Assembly: GCA_001630475.1 (NCBI GenBank)
Contig: KV419456.1
Coordinates: 1 to 64,000, forward strand
From: Sistotremastrum niveocremeum HHB9708
Lineage: Eukaryota > Basidiomycota > Agaricomycetes > Sistotremastrales > Sistotremastraceae
Length of the DNA: 64,000 nucleotides
Reading direction: 5' to 3'
Shown here one piece after another: positions 57,088 to 64,000 of this stretch. The notes beneath the pieces are model-generated. The model saw only the letters and a list, made by a program, of their open reading frames with translations, was not told the DNA's origin and made no database searches. Position 1 is the first letter of the stretch. The number at the start of each line of letters is the position of its first letter. A program made the position numbers and the translations under genes.

Positions 57088-57924
57088 TACCTCCTTTAGC
57101 TGTTCGGGGATTAAGAGCGTTTTGACTTTCGAATTTTAGTGTTTGTTCTCAGAGGACTGCGGATATGGATGCTGGCGTACTGTTCCGATCCGTTTACTGG
57201 GCACTGTATATTCCTTCGGCTCGTACTGGGTCTACATCTTGACTTCAATTTGTCTGCAATACCTTCCTGTATCAATCGCGCGGGCACGGCTTGTTGGCTG
57301 CTAAAGTCTGGATCAACGTCTATCATCGAGTCTCAATATGATGCATACTGTATCATCTGAGACATAATATATCTCGAATGTCGAAATTTATCGGTAAGAA
57401 GGATGCTTTCCACAGGAAAAAATCGCTCAGAAACCTCACTATTAGAGCATGCAAGATTATCATACATCAGTCCCAAGGCGAAGTTAGGTCATCGAAGACT
57501 AGCGCCGCAGCGATTTTTCGAACGTAATGTCCCGTAGAAGCTCTTAACGTGATCTACTGGCTCAGGATATTTTACAAATGCTGATTCATAGTTTGCGAGA
57601 AGTTGTAGAGGACAGGACTCGAGAACATTGTTTGAGCCATACGGAATGAAAGAGGTCCAAAAAGCTTGATCTTCGGGCGCTCTGTGGGCGCTTAGTTGAT
57701 CTCTCGTACGTTATGGTCATGAATGGCAGGTATGTAAGTAATATGTAAGTAATCAGACGCTGGTGTCGTCACACGTGATCTCAGGCACCCGAAGTAGCCG
57801 TACCACTTCGTACGTACGGACGACATCGCTTTCAGTTATTGTCTATGGACTCCCTCCCAACGCCCGTCTACAGTATCGCGATTCTTACCTCGACGTCGAC
57901 CATCGAGCCTTATCCTGCTATACC
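57088..57924. other. intergenic
   Basis: About 840 bp between the disordered-protein gene and the kinase pair. Short frames only. The word TACGTACGTACG-like stretch near 57810 is a local palindrome. Nothing else is assigned. Confidence 0.45.
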
Positions 57925-59225
57925 ATGTCCATACATTCTCAAAATCCAACCGATTCCCACACCGTCTTCCCTGGTGTCCAAGATCTGAGCGACCGGTTGC
58001 AAGAAACAGGGATGGAAATGCTAGTCCCTGTCGCGATGGGCGATTTTGCCAATATATATCGTGTTAAAATGAGGGAACAGCTTGTGGCGATCAAGCAATA
58101 CAGACCTACATATTACGGAATGAAGTTACAGTACCTATAGCTATCATCTTCAGCTCATAATGACTGGGGCATTTAAACACAACGCGTCATGCTTCAGAGA
58201 ATAAAGTGAGAGATCGAATTCAGGTCGACAAATCCACATGAGAACATCCTTACAGTGTTGGGTTTTCATGCCGCGGCGGACCAATTACAATCTGAAGAGG
58301 GCACAAACACAAGATTCTCTATTGTTTCCCCTTGGATGAAAAACGGACGAGTGACAGAGTATATACAAGAAAATCCCCACGTGGAAGTTATCCAGCTTGT
58401 ATTGAGAATATGAGGTTCTTTTTGTCATTAAACATGCACTAAGAATCCCGGCAGGCCATTCACATATGCCAGGGTGCGCAATTTCTTCACGACCAGGGAG
58501 TGATTCATGGCGACCTAAACCCCGTATGTTAGCCATTCTCTACCAGACTTTGGGCTTAAATTCTAAATTACATCGCAGAGAAACATTCTAGTCAACGATC
58601 ACGGCAAGGCAGTCCTCTCCGGTCTAGGAACCATGAGTTTCGATGAGGCCGAGGCGTCGAATGAACATTCTTTGCCGAAAGGCGGTGTTTACGTCCTCTA
58701 ATATCTGGCTCCCGAACAGGCCACCGAACAATTTGTTGATCTTGACCAGGGGAATCTTGAGTGTACGGCTAAAGTAGACATATGGGCCATCGGATGTGTC
58801 ATAGCTGTGAGTCACGAAGTCTTCGTCTCATCACCGCCATCTGGAAGTCGTATCAATTTCATGCATTCTCAGGGAGCTGATAACGTCGAGGAAGCCATAT
58901 GCTCGTTCTAAGAGAGTGGCTGTCATCATCATGGATTTGATTTCAAGAACGAAGGCTCCTTTTGATGAACGTCTCAAAGAGTTTGCGCCATTCAACGGTT
59001 TGTGGGACGTTTGTGTAAAATGCTGGAGCTTCGAACCCTTGGCTCGACCTGAGTGTCGAGAAGTGAGAGAGTTCATGCAAAAGTTAAGACTTGATTTCAA
59101 GAAATGGTCACGCTACTCATCATTGCATATGGAATTTCAGTTTACCGAGCTCTCTAGTAAGTGTTCTATAACTAATGACTATTATCATAGCAAAACGCAA
59201 GGCTAACAATGAGCTTGAAGGCTAG
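57925..59225 (+). pseudogene. decayed protein kinase, copy 1
   Basis: Host kinase-like gene of the agaric-expanded Ser/Thr or Tyr kinase-like type. Recognisable pieces in order: N-lobe PVAMGDFANIYRVKMREQLV with AIKQY (the ATP lysine); REIEFRSTNPHENILTVLGF; VSPWMKNGRVTEYIQENP; catalytic loop region QGVIHGDLNP (HRD changed to HGD); the DFG position reads SGLG; LAPEQ; WAIGCVIA; and C-lobe CWSFEPLARPECREV. A stop codon (58699-58701) interrupts the frame just before LAPEQ, and the first splice junction (near 58138-58215) does not keep phase. The ATG at 57925 is the likely start. Loss of DFG and the frame breaks suggest a dead gene or pseudokinase relic. Confidence 0.7.
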
Positions 59226-59247
59226 TATTAACTATGAAAGTTACGAC

Positions 59248-60410
59248 ATGACCCCACAATTTTCGAAACTGAACAAGGTCCTCGGTGGCCGGGGCGGTCA
59301 AGCAGAGGTATATCGAGTCTCTTTAGATGACAAGCCGTTGGCTGTGAAAGTCTTTTGGCAAGCTGCATCCAACGACCCGGCTGATCCAGACCGACGAAAA
59401 TTCTTGGCTCGAGTGCGTCCATTTGTTCCGCTTATCTCTGTCTGAGCAGCCCAACCAATTTTGACAATTTTCACCCAACTAGAATGTAAACAAAGAGATG
59501 CAAATATGGACGAGCCTCAGGCATGAGAACATTCTTCCTTTTCTTAGATACTGTGTTTTCACGGAACCCATTCTTCGGAAGCTTCCTCGGCCGGCGGATT
59601 GGCATACTTCTCCCTCGTTTCTCCTTGGATGAACAACGGGACGTTGTCGAGTTACTTGAACACCCATTGTGACACCCAGAAGCAGATCGCATACACTTGG
59701 TACGACTTCCGATAGGCCCCATTTCTTTAAATCCAGCTTCTGACACATTGTTACCAGCTCGCCGGTGTTGCCAATGGTCTATTGTTCCTTCATTCCCTTC
59801 AAATAGTGCATAGAGACTTGAAACCTGTGAGTGATGAAACGAAAATCTATCACGTCCTCGTTCTGATAGATTCCATCTTCTACAGGACAACATTTTGATC
59901 TCAGATGAAGGATCAGCTCTACTCGCTGACTTCGGGCTAGCACGATTGTCTGAAGCAGATCCTTGGCTCTCTTCGTTGCATTCAAATGGAGGAGATGCCG
60001 GAGGCACGACGCGTTGGATGGCTCCCGAATTGTGTCCCGACGACGACATGGAGCCAGCAACCAAGAGTACGACCGAGACTGATATTTGGGCGCTCGGATG
60101 TATATTCGTCGTGAGTTGTCCGCGTTTCGCTAGTCGAGCAATTGGACACATCTTCCTCTTTTCTTATTCTGTAGGAATCCATCTCCTCCATTATCCATAC
60201 GCGGAACAGCCAACGAATCCACGAGTTATATGTGCAATCGCAGTGCGCCACGAGCTTCCATATAAAGATTGTCCGGCTGGATTTGCTGCTTGTCCGGGGC
60301 TCTGGAAAATGAGTCAAAGTTGCTGGCGAAGAGATCCCAACGAGCGTCCAGAGTGCGGAGAAATTCTGAAATTCTTGCAGGGACTAGATTGGGACGAGGA
60401 TTATACCTAA
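59248..60410 (+). pseudogene. protein kinase, copy 2, with apparent frame breaks
   Basis: Tandem neighbour of copy 1; its more upstream ATG (59209) lies within the last exon of copy 1, so 59248 (MTPQFSKLNKVLGG) is preferred. It keeps better motifs: GGRGGQAEVYRV glycine loop, LAVKVF lysine, VSPWMNNGTLSSYL, LHSLQIVHRDLKP, LLADFGLARL, TTRWMAPEL, DIWALGC and CWRRDPNERPECGEI. Introns at 59413-59482 and 59700-59757 are clear. Two single-base frame changes seem needed between 59545 and 59690, around the kinase insert, so it is either newly broken or affected by sequence errors. All catalytic residues are otherwise present. Confidence 0.65.
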
Positions 60411-61310
60411 ATAGTTTGATTTGCAGCAGTAGTGGACAGATCACCTGAAAAGCAAGATACTTACTCCAGTCAATGCATTAACATCACCGTTTATGTGCGA
60501 GTCTGGATGTATTGAGGGGTTCGGATGTCGTTGCGTGCCTCCTAAGAATTTTGCTTTTGTTTTTGCAAGGGGTGATAGATGTAATGGCCAGTTTAGGGAG
60601 ATGAGATGGACATTGGCATCACGCATCGCCGGTCCTAGGTCCGCTCCGGAAGCGACAGGTATAGCAGATCACTAGCATCAGAACCCTTCCGCGCCGTATT
60701 ACAAGCAAAATTAAGAGCGAATCCGAATCCAGATCCAGACCCGAATGAAGAATTAACCGAGCGAAAAGTCGGTAGCATTTCACCGTGAAGAGCATCCAGT
60801 CATCGATGATCCGAGTCGTACGACTCCTGTCGACGATCCAAGATCGTATGCGAAAGTTCAGATTAACAGAATGATGCTATGCGTGAGAATGTGAAATTCC
60901 TGGTGCACCGAACTGACCAACCGTTTGTGATTATTAGGCAACTTTTCAACTTGGATACGATGCCTTATCTCTCACAATCCAGTGAGCACAATTGCTCACT
61001 TTGAGATTCAGAAGAAGGGAATTTATTGCCATCCTCAAAATTTTCCGCATCATCCGATCCATATTCTCTAGCGTTGAAAATCAGAAAGCCACGGAGCACA
61101 TCTATTCTGAATCGACTCGGAAGCTGACGCACTATATGAAATGGCTCGAACCAGGAAAGAAAGATGATGTCGCTGTATCTGGCTCTTGTGTGGATCGAAG
61201 AGTGCATTAATATAAGGCAAAACGTAGAGTATATCGAACATCAGTATAGCAAAGGTTCCCGATCGAAAATCAACAGAAAATCTGAAGACCGAAAGCCTTG
61301 ACGGATAATA
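60411..61310. other. intergenic
   Basis: About 900 bp after the kinase pair. A short CGAATCC-type repeat run appears near 60715-60750, like that beside the Helitron. The flank next to 61311 is the 3' side of the BTB gene. Confidence 0.45.
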
Positions 61311-62322
61311 TCAAGTATTGTATCTGAATACAACATTATCCGTCCAATTTTCATATTTCGCACGTAATCTGTGATACCGAAAAAGAGAGTAAGTTACGTA
61401 TCAGCTTGCGATGGAGGAGACTCGAGACTTACCTCGCCTTTTCAGCTTCGAATTCCGTGGGGAAGATCCATGGAAGTTCACCAATCCTCCGTTTCCCATA
61501 AGTAATGAGGTCCCCATAAGACCCGAATAGATTGTCCCTAGCGTGCGGACAGGGATTGGAAGCAGCTGCCTCTTCTCTCAAAGAAGGATCTAGAATGTTG
61601 AGCATAGGATCTCTCTTGAGCCTATGCTCACATATCAGGACGAATCTTCGCCATGCGAAACAGTCAAAAGTAGTAGTAATGCTAACTCTTCTTGCACGAC
61701 ATTTGCAAGGCGGGACGGTGCCGTAGAGAGAAAAATCTTTCAGAATGTGAAAAGCCTTTTCCGCTCGTAGTTCTCGGTAGAACTTCACACTGAGGATATC
61801 GTCCAGCGAGAGCACGTGTAAATCGTCATAGTAAAAAGTGAGATCGTCGAAATCTTCTTGGCTCTGTACCAATAATGGAAGGATCATATCCTTCAGTCGG
61901 TCCATTTGGTATTTTTTGGAGACGACGTATGCCAGGACTAGGTCTTCTTCGTGATATGACCCTTTCAATAAAACCTCCTCGAGGGCGTTGCTGATGTTCG
62001 GTATATTGTACTTATCAGCCAAGTTGAGAAGTTTGACTGCGGTCCATATATCGGCGACGACGGGGCGGGGAAGAGGGTAAATGTAACGAAGAATCGCTCC
62101 AATTGCTGCGCTATCTTCGGCTACCTCCACCCTTCGTTCAGGGGACGATGTAGAACTGGAATGATCGAGGGAGATCATATCTTTGAAAGTCCCTGATGCG
62201 AACGACATGATGTTTTTGTGGACTGTGAAGTCGACATTGTCGCTAATGCGGATGACGAGGTCAAAATCGGTGAATTGAAGCAGTGTTGAGGTTGTAGGTG
62301 CCGGAGGCTCGGGAGGATTCAT
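61311..62322 (-). CDS. BTB/POZ domain protein, 315 aa
   Basis: Two exons, intron 61369-61432, ATG 62322. Residues 14-115 form a BTB fold: FTDFDLVIRISDNVDFTVHK, then SFASGTFKDMISL, AIGAILRYIYPLPRPV, and ADKYNIPNISNALEEVLL. BTB proteins homodimerise and often link targets to cullin-3 ubiquitin ligases; basidiomycetes have large families. The C-terminal half (FAWRRFVLICEHRLKRDP, CPHARDNLFGSYGD) is shared with the next gene but otherwise unknown. The small last exon encodes LRAKYENWTDNVVFRYNT; a matching last exon in the neighbouring copy supports this intron. Confidence 0.85.
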
Positions 62323-63000
62323 GTTCAGTCAGGATGGATATACACTGTGGGTTAATTTATTGAAAGATGTAGACTTGATATGCAAAGTGAACCTGATGTG
62401 TTCCAAACCAAATATGAGCCGTGAGCCGTGCTGCCGTCGCAACACCTTCGAAGGTAAAACAAGCGAACCTGATGAATTCCGTCTGATCACAAAGGACCCA
62501 GGGCTGAAGGTTCAAAGTAAGACAGAATTCAGAGCTGTTCAACGCGTCCTCTTACACATTCGTAATACCACAATGTCCGTGGATGCCTTCGAGTAAAATT
62601 GAACGATGTGGACGACTCGAACGCGCCCTAGATTTTCAAACTCCGAGATCCCACACTAACGGGAGAAGCGCCTGCCCTTATTTTCCTTTCTCGATGTATT
62701 TCTTGCAGTCATTCATGGAATATAGGGTCTGGCGACAAATCGAACTTGTGGGGGCTCAATAGTTTGTCTGAATTTTTATCTGATATTTTACCCCGTGCAC
62801 ACTCAGCCTTCAATGATAGCCCAGCTCTCCTCATGATACCACTATCTTTCCCTGCCCATCGACTTCTTTGGCGCCCTCCGATTGACGGGGAGACATCGTC
62901 ACGGTGCTAAGCGCAGATCTTGATGCATTCCGAGATACGAAGAGCTGAAAACTACGACATGAAGGGAGAATCTGAATTCCAGTCGATGAAAGGGCTGCAG
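62323..63000. other. gap between tandem BTB genes
   Basis: 678 bp holding the promoter of the first BTB gene and the 3' end of the second. No other feature is seen. Confidence 0.5.
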
Positions 63001-64000
63001 TCACTCGTTGTATTCAAATACAGCATGCTCAGTTTGTCTTTCATGATAATCACATAACCTGAATGAAGGGAAGCAAATAATATATTAGTAAAAATGTAAG
63101 CAATCAGATAAAGCCAGAGCTCACCTCGACTTCTCAGCTTCAAATTCCTCCGGGAAGACCCAAGGAATCTCCCGGATCATCCGCTTACCATAGTCGATGA
63201 ATCTGACATAAGCCCCGAATAGATTTTCTCTAGCCTGTGGACAGACTTGTGGAGAAATGACCTCTTCCCGCAACGAATTGTCTAAGAGATCCAATGTAGG
63301 TTCCGACCTGAGCCTGGACTCGCAAGATATCATGAAAACCTTCCAAGCCCTACAATTGTTAGCGCGAGGGTTCCCACCAGCTTCTCTCTTCGCCAGGGGC
63401 GGTTTTGACAGTCGCATTCAGGAGCCCCTATATTAAGTAAATGCCATAGGACATCGAGAGCTTTCTGAGCCCGTAACTCTCGATAAAAGGTGACGCATAG
63501 GACATCGTCAATAGCGAGAGTATGATTAAGGTCGTCGGAGTAGAAGGCCAACTCGTCAAAGGTTTCTCCGCTCTGCACTAGCAACGGAAGAATCATATCT
63601 TCGTATCGCTTCAGTTGGTATCTCTTCGCTACGGCATATGCTTCAACGAGTTTGTTTTCGTGACAGGAGCCGTTTATCAGGCCGTCTTCGAGAGCGACGT
63701 TGATGTTGGGAATATGATACTTATCGGCCAAGTGTAGAAGTTTGATTGCTATCGCCAAACGTGAGATGACGGGACGAGGAAGAGGGTAGATGTATCGAAG
63801 CACCGCTCCCATCGCCGCGCTATCTTCAGAGACTTCAACAATCTCAACCCTTTGTAGAGAGGACGTGGAGCTTGGAGTTAAATTATCGAGCGTGATCATA
63901 TCTCTGAATGTCCCGGATGCGAAAGACATGATTGACTTGTGGACGCTAAAGTCGACGTTGTCGCTCGTTCGAATGAGAAGGTCTGCATCGGTGAAGTGAA
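63001..64000 (-). CDS. BTB/POZ domain protein, second copy, 5' end outside the window
   Basis: Close paralogue of the 61311 gene, same strand, in tandem. The visible part runs from FTDADLLIRTSDNVDFSVHK at the window edge through SFASGTFRDMITLDN, VLRYIYPLPRPV and ADKYHIPNI to CPQARENLFGAYVRF and FPEEFEAEKSR, then intron 63059-63124 and a last exon LCDYHERQTEHAVFEYNE ending at 63001. A one-base frame change is needed between 63355 and 63420 (after CDCQNRPWR), where the two copies otherwise align. It is thus partial in this window and may be a pseudogene, or the base may be an assembly error. Confidence 0.75.

Noticed and set aside
1-64000. tRNA, rRNA, LTR or viral elements
   Set aside because: I looked for B-box-like GGTTCRA motifs, rRNA-like conserved words, reverse transcriptase and integrase motifs and saw none that held up; a dedicated scan would be needed to exclude short RNA genes.

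Overview
The window is one end of a fungal chromosome. It opens with C-rich telomere-type repeats (1-43), and the first gene inward is a telomere-linked RecQ helicase transcribed toward the tip. Genes are split by many introns of about 45-65 nt with GTRNGT donors and CTRAY-type branch sites. The protein families (Clr2-like silencing protein, Zn2Cys6 regulator, questin oxidase, F-box, BTB, and a multi-pass membrane family I know from mushrooms) point to Basidiomycota; I cannot fix the class. All CDS models were spliced by eye; each main model keeps one reading frame from ATG to stop once its introns are removed.

Layout. 1-11 kb: telomere, telomere-linked helicase (749-6258), then a gene-poor block with two degenerate satellites (about 145 bp and 340 bp units) and a hAT-like MITE with perfect 8-bp target duplications. 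11-15 kb: a secreted-protein gene split by a 3.3-kb hAT-like element, again with perfect 8-bp duplications. 15-26 kb: Clr2-like protein, DHA2-type MFS pump, a regulator with two successive Zn2Cys6 clusters, F-box protein and questin oxidase-like enzyme. 26-31 kb: a weak zone with gene fragments, one family present as two inverted relics, and small Cys-rich or hydrophobic candidate genes. 31-38 kb: a run of four orphan genes, each with a hydrophobic segment, three with long helical or coiled-coil parts. 38-39.5 kb: aldo-keto reductase. 39.9-48.5 kb: a near-perfect 74-bp inverted repeat pair next to an apparently intact Helitron encoding a 1,806-residue Rep-helicase. 48.6-57 kb: a second Clr2-like gene, a WW-like multi-pass membrane protein, a 15-exon multi-pass membrane protein with a 17-nt micro-exon, and a disordered-protein gene. 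57.9-60.4 kb: two tandem decayed protein kinases. 61.3-64 kb: two tandem BTB genes, the second running off the window.

How the genes may work together. The pump, regulator, oxidase and reductase look like tailoring parts of a subtelomeric specialised-metabolism neighbourhood without a backbone enzyme in view. The helicase and the two Clr2-like genes would fit telomere maintenance and silencing. The rest is typical subtelomeric turnover: DNA transposons, duplications and pseudogenes. No LTR elements, viral copies, CRISPR arrays, rRNA or tRNA genes were recognised.
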